13,991 bases of DNA. Source: Saprospiraceae bacterium (GTDB lineage Bacteria; Bacteroidota; Bacteroidia; Chitinophagales; Saprospiraceae). The DNA is taken from NCBI GenBank assembly GCA_020528935.1, contig JAJDFU010000519.1, positions 1-13,991 on the forward strand. Reading direction: 5' to 3'. The first letter of the stretch is position 1; each line of letters starts with the position of its first letter. Below the pieces are notes generated by a model, which worked only from the letters and a program-made list of their open reading frames with translations, did no database searches and had not been told where the DNA came from. This document shows, piece by piece, positions 1-8,680 of this stretch. The position numbers and the translations under genes were made by a program.

Positions 1-564
1 CCGGCGGGGTGTGGGAGGGTCCCGGTGGCGTGCGCCCTGGTGGTCTGTGCGGTGCAGGGGGTTGCGGGCAATGGGCTCATCCGGCGCCAGGTGTTGGGCC
101 GGTTCGGCCTGTTCGACCGGCAATGTGAGGGGCAGCGTAGGGGGGACGGCGAGTTCGTTTTCCGCGCCTATCTGGCCGGTTTCCGGAATGTGTCCAACCC
201 GCTGGCCTGCAGGTACCACCTCAAGGCGAGCAGCGGGGGCCTTCGGCAGATGGGCTCCTGGGATGCCTTCCGGCCCGGGAGCTGGGTGAAGCCACGCCCC
301 CTGCCCAGCGTTACCTATTTCTACCGCAGGTACCTGGGCGACGGTCCGGCCCGCTGGGCCTTGCTCAAAGGGGTGCTGCCGGCCCTGCTCCCGTACCGGT
401 ACAAGCGAAGCCGCAGCCTGAGGGGGCCGGCCGTGGTGCTTGCCCTGATCCTCAGCCCGTTTCTACTCGTCCAGCTGTGGCGTTCCTGGCAGGCCGGTGG
501 GCGCAAGCTGGCCGAAGGCCCAAAGATCGATCACCTTGAGGCATATGCTTCTACTGAGCAGTGA
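1..564 (+). CDS. Glycosyltransferase family 2, C-terminal part (5' end outside window)
   Basis: The reading frame is open from the first base to a TGA at 562-564, giving 187 visible residues, so the N-terminal GT-A nucleotide-binding half lies upstream. What remains resembles the C-terminal half of GT2 enzymes. There is a GNGLIRR segment followed by a GLFD turn, then an acidic GDGEFVFRAYLAGF segment at the place of the usual ED motif, and YHLKASSGG, where a conserved His normally sits. A hydrophobic stretch near the C-terminus (VVLALILSPFLLVQLW) suggests membrane association. The expected role is transfer of a sugar from a nucleotide donor to the growing glycan at the cytoplasmic face. The next gene starts inside this one, overlapping by 20 bp. 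Donor and acceptor cannot be told. GT2 assignment is fairly sure; the true start cannot be seen. Confidence 0.85.
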   Translation, partial: PAGCGRVPVACALVVCAVQGVAGNGLIRRQVLGRFGLFDRQCEGQRRGDGEFVFRAYLAGFRNVSNPLACRYHLKASSGGLRQMGSWDAFRPGSWVKPRPLPSVTYFYRRYLGDGPARWALLKGVLPALLPYRYKRSRSLRGPAVVLALILSPFLLVQLWRSWQAGGRKLAEGPKIDHLEAYASTEQ

Positions 565-1630
565 ATTTCCACCCCAGCCGGGCGGCATCGGCTGGCAGGC
601 GCACGGGCTGGCCAAAGCCTGGAGCGGGCAGGGACAGCGCGTGACCGTGCTGACCAATAGCCGTGGGGCCCGGGCAGCCGAGGAGTGCTTCGACCGGCAG
701 CTGCCTTTTGAGGTGATCCGCGTGCATCGCCATGCCTGGGCAGGCTACACCTATCTGCACCGCCTGCTCAGGGCCTGGCGGTTGCTCCGCCGGGAGCGAA
801 CGGCAAGTGCAGTTTGGGTATCGGGTGCCTTTTGGTTGTGGACTGCAGCCTTTCTGCGGCCCCTTTTTCCCTCCCATCGCTGCCTGGGCATCCTGCACGG
901 CTCCGAGCTCGGCCGTAGCGGTTGGCGTGGACGGCTCACGCGATTGGCCCTGCGGCGCATTCCGGAGCACGTTGCCGTATCGGCTTTTACCGGATGCCGG
1001 GCGCGAGCCTGCGGTGCCCGCAGCGTGCGCATGATCCCCAACGGATTTGATGCCGAGCGCCTGAGAACGTACGATAAAGGCCAGCGCCTGGCCGGCAGCC
1101 CGGCCTTACTCACGCTGGGGAGTATGCACCGGCGCAAGGGACAGCACAACCTCATCCGGGCCCTGCCGAAACTCAGGGAGCACTTTCCGCAGGTGCACTA
1201 CCACCTGGCAGGTTTGCCTGTGGATGCCGGTGCCCTGCACATGCTGGCCGCAAGCCTGAAGGTATCGGATGCCGTAACCTTTCACGGGCGGGTGCCGGAA
1301 GGGAAGCTGGGCGATCTTTACCTGGGGGCCGACCTTTTTGTGCTGCTCAGCGAGGAGGGACCCAAAGGTGAGGTTGAGGGCTTCGGCATTGCCGTTCTGG
1401 AAGCCAACGCCTGCGGACTGCCTGCCCTGGGGAGCCGGGGCACCGGGCTGGAAGAAGCTATCCGGGACGGTTATTCCGGGCGCGTAGTCGATCCACGGAA
1501 TGAAGAGGAGATCACTGCAGCCGTCCGGGAAATCCTTGCGGATCACCACCGATTCAGCCTGCAGGCCAGGATCTGGGCCCGGGGCTTTCACTGGGAGATG
1601 ATCGCGCGGCGCTATTTGGAGTTACTATGA
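545..1630 (+). CDS. Glycosyltransferase family 4 (GT-B fold)
   Basis: A 361-residue protein from ATG 545. The frame is also open upstream to a GTG at 497, but the 545 start puts MLLLSSEFPPQPGG at the N-terminus as expected for GT4 enzymes, and a weak TTGAGG lies just ahead. GT4 features are PGGIG at residues 12-16 (N-terminal glycine-rich loop), IPNGFD at 164-169 (interdomain linker), GSMHRRKG at 192-199 opening the donor-binding domain, and an E-x7-E motif with E278 and E286 (EGFGIAVLE) that contacts the nucleotide sugar in this family. It should be a retaining cytoplasmic sugar transferase adding one residue to the repeat unit. The stop overlaps the next ATG in an ATGA arrangement. The sugar specificity is unknown. 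Confidence 0.92.
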   Translation: MLLLSSEFPPQPGGIGWQAHGLAKAWSGQGQRVTVLTNSRGARAAEECFDRQLPFEVIRVHRHAWAGYTYLHRLLRAWRLLRRERTASAVWVSGAFWLWTAAFLRPLFPSHRCLGILHGSELGRSGWRGRLTRLALRRIPEHVAVSAFTGCRARACGARSVRMIPNGFDAERLRTYDKGQRLAGSPALLTLGSMHRRKGQHNLIRALPKLREHFPQVHYHLAGLPVDAGALHMLAASLKVSDAVTFHGRVPEGKLGDLYLGADLFVLLSEEGPKGEVEGFGIAVLEANACGLPALGSRGTGLEEAIRDGYSGRVVDPRNEEEITAAVREILADHHRFSLQARIWARGFHWEMIARRYLELL

Positions 1631-2757
1631 CCCTGGCTGTAATTTCGCATACCGCACACTACCTGGAGAACGGGCAGGTGGTGGGCTGGGGACCGACGGT
1701 GCGCGAGCTCAACCACCTGCTCGTATGCTTTGATCGCATCATTCATCTGGCGCCTTTGCATAGCGGACCTCCGCCGCCCGGGTTTCTGCCTTACGCCAAC
1801 GGTCAGATCCGGCTGGAGCCTCTGCGCCCCACCGGCGGTGCCGGCTGGCGGCACAAATTGCAAGTATTGCGCCAGTCGCCCGGCCTGGGGAAGGCCGTCC
1901 GGGCTGTACTCCGGCAGGCCGACCTCTTTCAGTTCCGGGCGCCCACCGGCATGGGCGTACATCTCATTCCCTGGTTGACCTATCGGCATCGGGGGCCGGG
2001 CTGGTACAAGTACGCCGGAAACTGGCAGGGCGGCAGGGTGCCGGTTACCCACGCCTGGCAGCGCCACTGGCTGGCCTGCCGGCAGCGGCGGCCGGTGACC
2101 ATCAACGGGCGCTGGCCCGGCCAACCGCCGCACTGCCGGAGCTTTGCAAACCCCTGCCTGGATGAAGCCGAGCGAAAGGCCGGCTGGCTGGCGGTACAGA
2201 CCAAGGACTTTGGAGGCCCCTGCAAGGTCTGCTTCGTAGGTCGCCTGGAAGAGGCCAAAGGGGTGGGGCATATCCTGGCAGCTATGCGGGAGTTGGGGGG
2301 CTCAGGGCCGGTCCGGGAATGGCATTTTGCCGGAGACGGCCCGCTGAGGGCAGTTGTCCGACAAGCGGCTCGCCGGCATGGGTCCCATGTGGTTGTTCAC
2401 GGCCTTCTGCCTCGAGCGGCGCTGGCAGCCCTTTACGCCCGTTGCCAATTGCTGCTGCTGCCCTCGCGCTCGGAGGGTTTTCCAAAAGTAGTGGCCGAAG
2501 CGGCCAATTACGGCTGCCTCCCCATCGTCAGTGATGTGTCCTGCGTAGGCCAATACATCCGGCACGGACAGAACGGCTGGCTGATCCCACCGCCTTTGCC
2601 GGGCGGGAAAGGGCTGAGGAATGCCCTGGCGGCCGCCCTCCGGCAGCGATCCGATTGGCCGGCGATGGCGGCGCGGGCCCATCGCCTGGCTGCGGCTTTT
2701 ACGTTTTCGCACTACAATGAGCAGATCGAACGCCTGGTCCTTGAGCTGGTGGATTGA
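1627..2757 (+). CDS. Glycosyltransferase family 4
   Basis: A 376-residue protein whose ATG shares four bases with the upstream stop (ATGA), implying translational coupling. The C-terminal half carries the GT4 donor-binding signature: FVGRLEEAKG at 203-212, FAGDGPL at 234-240, and an E-x7-E motif with E283 and E291 (EGFPKVVAE). The N-terminal acceptor domain is divergent, with no clear PGG loop, so the acceptor may be unusual. The protein is rich in Cys and Trp in its middle section (residues 120-180). Role: transfer of a sugar during assembly of the polysaccharide repeat unit on the cytoplasmic face. The next gene appears to start 41 bp before this one ends. Family is confident; substrate is not known. 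Confidence 0.9.
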   Translation: MTLAVISHTAHYLENGQVVGWGPTVRELNHLLVCFDRIIHLAPLHSGPPPPGFLPYANGQIRLEPLRPTGGAGWRHKLQVLRQSPGLGKAVRAVLRQADLFQFRAPTGMGVHLIPWLTYRHRGPGWYKYAGNWQGGRVPVTHAWQRHWLACRQRRPVTINGRWPGQPPHCRSFANPCLDEAERKAGWLAVQTKDFGGPCKVCFVGRLEEAKGVGHILAAMRELGGSGPVREWHFAGDGPLRAVVRQAARRHGSHVVVHGLLPRAALAALYARCQLLLLPSRSEGFPKVVAEAANYGCLPIVSDVSCVGQYIRHGQNGWLIPPPLPGGKGLRNALAAALRQRSDWPAMAARAHRLAAAFTFSHYNEQIERLVLELVD

Positions 2758-4111
2758 GCGGCCGGTGCAAAGCCTGCTGCTGCATCTGGGGCTGGCCCTA
2801 CTGGCCAAATACGTCCCTGCGGCTTTTGCGCTGTTTGTGCTGCTTGCCTTTGGGACTGGGCTAGTGGATGGCTTTCGCCATGGCGGACACCGGTTTGGGA
2901 TGTATGCGCTGTATCTGGCGGGGCTAGAGGTGGTTTATCGCATGGCAGGAGCGCCCCTACTGTGGGAATTGGGAAAATACTTGTGCATCGGGTTGTTCCT
3001 GGCCGGTGCATTTTCGGGTAGCCGCACCGGCGGACGCAATCCCTTTCTGTGGTACGGCCTCCTGCTGCTGCCGGGCATAGCGTGGGCACTTTGGATCGGA
3101 CATCCCGATTCCGGTTTTCTGCGCAAGCAATTGCTGTTCAGCATGACCGGTCCGCTGGTGCTGGTTTCGGCCGGATGGTTTTTTTGGGATCGCCGCTACA
3201 GCCTTCCGGATTTGCAGGCATTGCTGCAGGCGGCTGCCTGGCCTGCCGTAACCTTGGTGGCCCTGCTTTTCATGGGACACTCCCTGAGCGACATCCAGTG
3301 GGATGTCACCTCCAGCCACGAGGCCTCGGGCGGGTATGGCCCCAACCAGGTAGCTACCGTGCTGGGCTGGTTTATGGTCGTACTGGCATTTGCCCTGCTG
3401 CACCGGCTACCCCTGACCTACAACCGAACCACGGATCTGCTCCTGTTCGGGCTTTGCGCCTTTCGCGGGCTGCTCACCTTTTCGCGTGGGGGCATGGTGG
3501 TGGCGGCAGCGGCTATTTTGGGCCCCCTCTTGCTGGTGCCGTTTTTTTCGCCTGCTTTCCGCCGGCGCTTTTTTCGCCTGGCCTGGCAGCTCACCCTCGT
3601 CAGCCTGGTGCTGGGAGGCATCTTCGTCGGGGTGGATCGCCTGACAAACCACTACCTCTACTACCGCTATGCCGGAAAATCAAACAGCGAGATCCTCTAC
3701 GGCAACAATCCCAATCGCACCTTCTTCTCCTCCCGGGAGCTGGTGCTGCAACACGAACTGGCAGCCTTCGCTGCTCAACCCTGGATGGGTGTTGGGGCTG
3801 GTCGGGGGAATATGTACCGCACGGCCGTCTTCCACTTTCCCCACGCCTCCCACAACGAACTCAGCCGGCTGCTGGCCGAACACGGCCTGGCGGGCCTGTT
3901 CATTGCCTTTGCTTTTCACCTGCTGCTGCCCCTCGTGCGGTTCTTCCGACTGAAGACGGGGCTGAATAAGCATTGGTTTTTGCTCTTTTTCCTGCTGGCC
4001 GAACTGACCATGGCGCACAGTGCCATGCGGCTGGCCCTTACCGGGGCGGCTTTCGGCCTGGCTTTCACCCTGATCATACCGGAGCGCAATGATCCTGTAC
4101 GCCGGCAATAG
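2717..4111 (+). CDS. O-antigen polymerase/ligase-family membrane protein (Wzy/WaaL-like)
   Basis: A polytopic membrane protein of 464 residues from ATG 2717. It has many hydrophobic segments, for instance around 20-50, 87-98, 112-126, 140-156, 175-190, 211-228, 240-275, 288-306, 388-410 and 418-455. GLLTFSRGG at 251-259 and HASHNELSRLLAEHGLAGL at 376-394, in the large periplasmic loop and the following helix, are typical of the Wzy_C/O-antigen ligase superfamily, which polymerises or transfers undecaprenyl-linked glycans. Whether it is a polymerase or a ligase cannot be decided from sequence. Its place among glycosyltransferases favours polymerase. The start is uncertain: the frame is open further upstream, there is no clear ribosome binding site, and GTG 2765 would avoid overlap with the previous gene. 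Confidence 0.85.
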   Translation: MSRSNAWSLSWWIERPVQSLLLHLGLALLAKYVPAAFALFVLLAFGTGLVDGFRHGGHRFGMYALYLAGLEVVYRMAGAPLLWELGKYLCIGLFLAGAFSGSRTGGRNPFLWYGLLLLPGIAWALWIGHPDSGFLRKQLLFSMTGPLVLVSAGWFFWDRRYSLPDLQALLQAAAWPAVTLVALLFMGHSLSDIQWDVTSSHEASGGYGPNQVATVLGWFMVVLAFALLHRLPLTYNRTTDLLLFGLCAFRGLLTFSRGGMVVAAAAILGPLLLVPFFSPAFRRRFFRLAWQLTLVSLVLGGIFVGVDRLTNHYLYYRYAGKSNSEILYGNNPNRTFFSSRELVLQHELAAFAAQPWMGVGAGRGNMYRTAVFHFPHASHNELSRLLAEHGLAGLFIAFAFHLLLPLVRFFRLKTGLNKHWFLLFFLLAELTMAHSAMRLALTGAAFGLAFTLIIPERNDPVRRQ

Positions 4112-5111
4112 GCTTTCTGCCCACGGCTTCACCCCCACAGGGGTCGAGTATCTGGGCGAGCGGCTCGAAAGGGAGCTGGAGGTGATCCGAGTATCAGACC
4201 GGCGGCATCCCGGCTTGCGGCTTTGGGATATGTTGCAAACCCTGAGCCGCAAGCGAAAGGAGGTCCGGCTCTTGCTGATCGACACCTACAGCAGCCGGGC
4301 GTTCTGGTATGCCTGGCTTTTGGGGCGGCAAGCACGAGCCTTCGGCATTCCCTACATTCCCATCCTGCGGGGAGGCCGGCTGCCAAATCGACTGCTCCGA
4401 AGTCCGGCCGCCTGCCGGCAGTTGTTCGGCGGGGCCCGGGCCCTGGTGGCTCCATCGGCCTATCTGGCGGATGCCTTGGTAAGGCAGGGCTACCGGGTGC
4501 ATCGCATTCCCAACTTTATCGACCTGGGGTACTATCCCTACCGGCCCCGCCGGAACTTCCGCCCGGAATTGCTCTGGGTGCGGTCCCTGCATCGCCTGTA
4601 CCGGCCGGATACGGCGATCCAAACCCTGGCGCTGCTCACGCAGCAATACCCCGACGCCCGGCTTTGGATGGTGGGGCCCGACAAGGACGGCAGCCTGAGC
4701 CGGTGCCGGGCGCTTGCCGCCCGGTATGGGGTAGGAGATCGGGTAAGCTTTACCGGGCTTCTGTCCAAAGCGGACTGGACCGCATTATCGGATCGGTGCG
4801 ACTTCTTTCTCAATACGGCCGCTGCCGACAATATGCCCGTCAGCGTGATCGAGGCCATGGCATTGGGGCTCCCCGTGGTCTCCAGCCGGGTAGGAGGCAT
4901 CCCCCATCTGCTGGAGGACGGCCGGCTCGGGCAACTGGTCCCGGCAGGGGATGCCCACGCTATGGCCGAGGCCCTGTGCCGGTGGCTGGAAGATCCGGAT
5001 GCAGCCGGGATGGCTGCCCGGCGGGCTCGGAAAAAAGCAGAAACTTTTGACTGGCCCGGTGTACGGATTCAATGGTTGGACCTGCTTCATGCTGCCCAAT
5101 TACCTGGCTAG
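4089..5111 (+). CDS. Glycosyltransferase family 4
   Basis: A 340-residue protein starting at ATG 4089, preceded by GGAG four bases upstream and overlapping the membrane protein gene by 23 bp. The GT-B two-domain layout is visible: a short N-terminal domain, IPNFIDLGYY at 140-149 as interdomain linker, LLWVRSLHRLYRPD at 161-174 opening the donor domain, and VGPDKDGS at 195-202. In the usual E-x7-E position the first Glu is Asp: D247-N-M-P with E255 (DNMPVSVIE). I recognise DN-x-P as a common variant in this family, so activity is probably kept. It should add one sugar to the repeat unit. The N-terminal loop lacks a PGG motif and reads NRLSAHGFTPTG instead. Specificity is unknown. Confidence 0.9.
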   Translation: MILYAGNRLSAHGFTPTGVEYLGERLERELEVIRVSDRRHPGLRLWDMLQTLSRKRKEVRLLLIDTYSSRAFWYAWLLGRQARAFGIPYIPILRGGRLPNRLLRSPAACRQLFGGARALVAPSAYLADALVRQGYRVHRIPNFIDLGYYPYRPRRNFRPELLWVRSLHRLYRPDTAIQTLALLTQQYPDARLWMVGPDKDGSLSRCRALAARYGVGDRVSFTGLLSKADWTALSDRCDFFLNTAAADNMPVSVIEAMALGLPVVSSRVGGIPHLLEDGRLGQLVPAGDAHAMAEALCRWLEDPDAAGMAARRARKKAETFDWPGVRIQWLDLLHAAQLPG

Positions 5112-6378
5112 GATCTTGTTTTGGACAGGAGCGCGTTTGCGCAATCCCAGTCTGTACGACCGCTATCGATTGCTCAAGCAAAGCGAGAGCTGGCCGCTGG
5201 AGCGTCTATTGGACTATCAGTTTCAGGCATGCAGGGCCCTTCTGGTGTTTGCCCAGTGCTACTCGCCCTTTTACCGGGGGCGCTTTCGGGAGGCCGGGTT
5301 TGAGCCAGGGCGGATGAACAGCCTGGAGGATCTGAAGGGAATCCCGCTCACCGGTAAGCAGGATCTGTTGAAGTATAATAGCGACGTGCATACCCAATAC
5401 CCTTTCCGGCGCACTTTCCGGAGCGATACCTCCGGCACGACGGGGGAGGTGCTGTCCTTTCGCAAGAACGAAGCCTGGGACTCGGCCAACCGGGCTGCGC
5501 TGATGCGGGGCTACTCCTGGCATGGGGTGAGACCCTGGGATTACAATATTTACTTTTGGGGCTATGACCTGGCTCCCCGCCGGCGCCTGCGCACCCGCCT
5601 GCTGGATAGCTTGCAGAACCGCTACCGCATCTTTTCCTATTCCGAAAAGGACTGGCAGAAGGTAAGGGCCCGATTGCCCCGGGCTGTCTTTTTGCACGGC
5701 TATTCCAGCATGATCTACGAAACCGCAAAGCGAGTAGGTGTATCGGCGGACTTTTCCCGCCTTAAGCTGGTAAAAGGCACTTCCGAACAGATCCTTCCGG
5801 TTTATCGAAAAGAAGTCGAGCAGGCTTTTGGCCGGCCTATGCGCTCCGAATACGGGGCAGCCGAGGCCGGACTCATTGCCTTTGAATGCCCGGCCGGGAA
5901 CCTGCACCTGCAGCTGGAAGGGGTGGTGGTAGAGGAGGAGGAAGGCGAAATCGTACTTACCAATCTCCTCTCGCATTCCTTTCCCATCATCCGCTACCGG
6001 CTTGGTGATCATATCACCCTCGACCGGAGCGGGGCGGCCTGCTCCTGTGGTATGGCGCATACCATGCTGGAGGAGGTGGCAGGGCGAGCGGGAGAGATGA
6101 TCGTGGGCAAAACCCGGCGCTACCCGGCCCTGGTGTTGTACAACATCTTCAAGAACCTCTACTTCCGCGCCGGCGAGGTCCTTTCCTACCAGGGCATACA
6201 GACCGAGCCCGGACGGCTGACCATAGCCATCGAGCAGGAGCTGACGGCAGACCAGCACCGCCGCCTCCGCGCCGAGTGTGCAAAGTATTTTCGCCAGGAT
6301 GTGTCCATTGAATTTTGCCGGCTGGAAGAGCGCCATGATGGCCGGGCGAAACGCCGCTATTTCATTTCGAAGATCTGA
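5089..6378 (+). CDS. PaaK/CapK-type adenylate-forming enzyme
   Basis: A 429-residue protein from ATG 5089, with GGTTGGA about eight bases ahead; it overlaps the previous gene by 23 bp. It belongs to the phenylacetate-CoA ligase-like (PaaK/CapK) branch of the ANL superfamily. The ATP-binding loop DTSGTTGE is at 113-120, the EYGAAEAG (A5-like) motif at 254-261, YRLGD (A7-like) at 303-307 and GRAGEMIVG (A8-like) at 332-340. A C-terminal GRAKRRYFISKI includes Lys residues at the place of the catalytic A10 lysine. Such proteins recur in capsule loci, but their substrate there is poorly known. An inference is activation of a carboxylic acid or amino acid for decoration of the glycan. A CACGM cysteine pair at 318-320 is adjacent to the A7 region. 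A true phenylacetate ligase is unlikely because no phenylacetate catabolic genes are nearby. Confidence 0.85.
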   Translation: MLPNYLARILFWTGARLRNPSLYDRYRLLKQSESWPLERLLDYQFQACRALLVFAQCYSPFYRGRFREAGFEPGRMNSLEDLKGIPLTGKQDLLKYNSDVHTQYPFRRTFRSDTSGTTGEVLSFRKNEAWDSANRAALMRGYSWHGVRPWDYNIYFWGYDLAPRRRLRTRLLDSLQNRYRIFSYSEKDWQKVRARLPRAVFLHGYSSMIYETAKRVGVSADFSRLKLVKGTSEQILPVYRKEVEQAFGRPMRSEYGAAEAGLIAFECPAGNLHLQLEGVVVEEEEGEIVLTNLLSHSFPIIRYRLGDHITLDRSGAACSCGMAHTMLEEVAGRAGEMIVGKTRRYPALVLYNIFKNLYFRAGEVLSYQGIQTEPGRLTIAIEQELTADQHRRLRAECAKYFRQDVSIEFCRLEERHDGRAKRRYFISKI

Positions 6379-6409
6379 GCGAGCGGGTCAACGGCCAATC
6401 TTCTTGCCT

Positions 6410-7486
6410 GTGACGAATCGCCGAACACTTCCCGTTTGCCTGGTAGTGGGTGCCCGGCCAAACTTCGTGAAAGTGGCCGCTCTGCTTCGGGTGTGGCCAC
6501 CGGAGATGCCCTATCGCCTGGTGCATACCGGTCAGCATTCCAGTCCGGATATGAGCGGAGTCTTTTTCGAGCAGTTGGGCCTGCCGATGCCCGATACTTT
6601 CCTCGGCGCCCGTTCGGCCAAAGGCATACAGCGGGCCTTTGAGCGGGAGTTGAGGACGCATCCCTGCAGTCTGGTAGTCGTGACAGGTGACGTCACCTCG
6701 ACGGTGGCCTGTGCGCGGGCGGCTTGTCGCCTGGGCGTGCCCCTGGCGCACGTGGAGGCCGGACTGCGCTGCGGCGATCTTCGCATGCCCGAGGAGCGCA
6801 ATCGCATCTGCGTGGATCGCTTGTCGGACTGGCTGTTTACTACTCTGCCCAGCGCCGGGCGGCATCTGATGCACATGGGCAAGCGGGCCGACCAGATCTT
6901 TTTCACGGGCAATCCCATGATCGATTCCCTGCTGCATTTCCTGCCGCGGGCCAGGCGACCTTCGGCTGTGGCCCTGCCGGGGGCCTATTTGCTGCTCACC
7001 CTGCACCGGCCACACAATGTGGATGCTCCCCGGCGGCTTTTCGCCTTGCTGGACACTTTGGCTCGTTGCAGCCCGGTGCCGGTGCTCTTTCCGGTGCATC
7101 CCCGCACGGGAGCGGTCCTGCGCGAGCTGCCTGCCTTGCCGGAGCGCTTGCGCCTTTTGCCACCGCAGCCCTACCTGGAATTCCTGTACCTGCTCCGGCA
7201 CGCCCGCGGGGTACTCACCGATTCGGGCGGGGTTTCCGAAGAGGCCACCGTACTGAATGTGCCCTGCCTTAGCCTTCGGGCGAGCACCGAGCGGCCGGAA
7301 ACCGTCACCCAGGGCACAAACGTGTTGCTGGGCACTTCGCCTGCGGCTATACCCTCCGCTCTGGACCGGCTGTTCCGGGATCCCCGGAAGGCGGCTGCCG
7401 TGCCCGAGAGGTGGGACGGCCGGGCCGGGGCGCGGATCGTGAGGGTGCTTGGGCGCATTCACGACCACATACACCGGAACAAATAA
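6410..7486 (+). CDS. wecB: Non-hydrolysing UDP-N-acetylglucosamine 2-epimerase
   Basis: A 358-residue protein if started at GTG 6410, close to the roughly 370-residue size of WecB. The frame is open further up, with ATG 6335 well placed behind GGAAGAG, but that would add 25 residues ahead of the usual N-terminus. Family motifs are in order: GARPNFVKVA at 14-23, TGDVTST at 92-98 with the active-site Asp, HVEAGLR at 114-120, PEERNR at 127-132, TGNPMID at 166-172, LTLHRPHN at 196-203, PVHPRT at 228-233, LTDSGGVSEEA at 269-279 and STERPET at 292-298. It interconverts UDP-GlcNAc and UDP-ManNAc, or a related deoxy sugar as FnlC/WbjD do, in the cytoplasm. The neighbouring dehydratase and WbuB-like transferase leave the deoxy-sugar alternative open. 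The gap to the previous gene is 31 bp. Confidence 0.9.
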   Translation: MTNRRTLPVCLVVGARPNFVKVAALLRVWPPEMPYRLVHTGQHSSPDMSGVFFEQLGLPMPDTFLGARSAKGIQRAFERELRTHPCSLVVVTGDVTSTVACARAACRLGVPLAHVEAGLRCGDLRMPEERNRICVDRLSDWLFTTLPSAGRHLMHMGKRADQIFFTGNPMIDSLLHFLPRARRPSAVALPGAYLLLTLHRPHNVDAPRRLFALLDTLARCSPVPVLFPVHPRTGAVLRELPALPERLRLLPPQPYLEFLYLLRHARGVLTDSGGVSEEATVLNVPCLSLRASTERPETVTQGTNVLLGTSPAAIPSALDRLFRDPRKAAAVPERWDGRAGARIVRVLGRIHDHIHRNK

Positions 7487-7490
7487 GGCT

Positions 7491-8678
7491 ATGCGCATTT
7501 TGTATCTCTACCAGTATTTCGGTACGCCTCGCGGCGGATGGAGCACGCGCGCCTACGAGCATGCCCGGCGCTGGGTGCGGGCCGGGCATGAGGTGTGCAT
7601 CATCAGCAGCCTGTACGACAAAAGCGACCTCACCGCCCGGGGGCTGTGGACGCAGCACCGGATCGAAGGCATACGGGTGTATGCGCTCAACCTGAAGCTC
7701 TCGAACAAGCACGGAATAGTTCGGCGGTTGTACAGCTTCGTGGCCTATGCGGTGGCGGCCACCGGGCTGGGTTTATTCCTGCGGGCCGACCTCATCCTGG
7801 CCTCCTCCGGACCCATCACGGTGGGCATGCCGGCCCTGATCCTGCGTGGCCTGAAGGGTTGCCCGCTGGTCTTTGAGGTGCGCGATCTGTGGCCACAGGG
7901 AGCCATAGCCCTGGGCATACTTCGGGGAGCGGTATGGCAGAGGCTCGCTTACGCGTTCGAGGGTTGGTGCTACCGGGCCTCCAGCCTGGTGGTGAGCTGT
8001 TCGGAGGGGACGCGACGATCCATTGCCGAGCGCTATCCCGGCCTTCGGGTTCTGACCATTCCCAATGCTGCCGACCTGGAGGTGTTCCGCTACCGGCAGC
8101 CGGCTTCGAACGGTGTGCAGGCCTACCGCGGAAAGGCGCTGTTTGTGTACGCCGGCACCCTGGGGCTGATCGACCACTGTATGCACATCCTGGCAGCGGC
8201 GGCGCACCTTTGCGATCCGCGCATTCACATCCTGCTGATCGGCGACGGCCGGGAACGGGCGCAGCTGCAGGCCTACGCCCGGAGCCGGGGCCTGGGCAAC
8301 GTCACCTTTGCCGGCCAGCTGCCCAAATCGGAGGTGGCGGGATACCTGCGCGAAGCCACGGCGGCCCTGCTCACAGTGCTGCCCATCCCCTTTATGGATC
8401 ACTGCTCGCCGAATAAGCTGTTCGATGCGTTCGCGGCGGGGGTGCCCGTCATTCAGAACAGCCAGGGCTGGATCCGGGAGCTGATCGCGCGGGAGGAGTG
8501 CGGCATTACCGTTCCACGGCGGGATAGCCGGGCGCTTGCCCGGGCCATGACCCGCCTGGCGGAGGAGCCGGCCACCCGGGATCATCTGGCCGCCCAGGCT
8601 GCCCGCCTGGGTAGAACGCGCTTCAATCGAGACCGACTGGCCTGGCGTCTGTTGCGGGCTATGGAAGATCTGGGCTGA
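7491..8678 (+). CDS. WbuB-like glycosyltransferase family 4
   Basis: A 395-residue protein from ATG 7491, four bases after the epimerase stop, with AAGG just upstream. The frame is open to 7449, but the 7491 start gives MRILYLYQYFGTPRGG, the standard N-terminus of the WbuB-like GT4 subgroup. STRAYEHARRWVRAGHEV at 24-41 and FEVRDLWPQGAIALG at 127-141 are strong marks of that subgroup. IPNAADLEVF at 188-197 is the interdomain linker, YAGTLGLID starts the donor domain, and the LLIGDGRER and SPNKLFDAFAAGVPV segments follow. In WbuB itself the donor is an N-acetyl-fucosamine nucleotide; here the epimerase and dehydratase on either side fit a deoxy-HexNAc donor, but this is inference. In the E-x7-E position the first Glu is not obvious (the SPNKLFDAFA form is usual in this subgroup). 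Confidence 0.9.
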   Translation: MRILYLYQYFGTPRGGWSTRAYEHARRWVRAGHEVCIISSLYDKSDLTARGLWTQHRIEGIRVYALNLKLSNKHGIVRRLYSFVAYAVAATGLGLFLRADLILASSGPITVGMPALILRGLKGCPLVFEVRDLWPQGAIALGILRGAVWQRLAYAFEGWCYRASSLVVSCSEGTRRSIAERYPGLRVLTIPNAADLEVFRYRQPASNGVQAYRGKALFVYAGTLGLIDHCMHILAAAAHLCDPRIHILLIGDGRERAQLQAYARSRGLGNVTFAGQLPKSEVAGYLREATAALLTVLPIPFMDHCSPNKLFDAFAAGVPVIQNSQGWIRELIAREECGITVPRRDSRALARAMTRLAEEPATRDHLAAQAARLGRTRFNRDRLAWRLLRAMEDLG

Positions 8679-8680
8679 AC

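Noticed and set aside
5206..6336. Long minus-strand open frame (376 codons) opposite the PaaK-like gene
   Set aside because: The + strand frame has a full set of ANL motifs; the antisense frame shows none and is explained by GC-rich third positions.
6362..7498. Long minus-strand open frame (378 codons) opposite the epimerase gene
   Set aside because: The + strand WecB motifs are decisive; the antisense text is Arg/Gln/Pro/His-rich with no recognisable domain.
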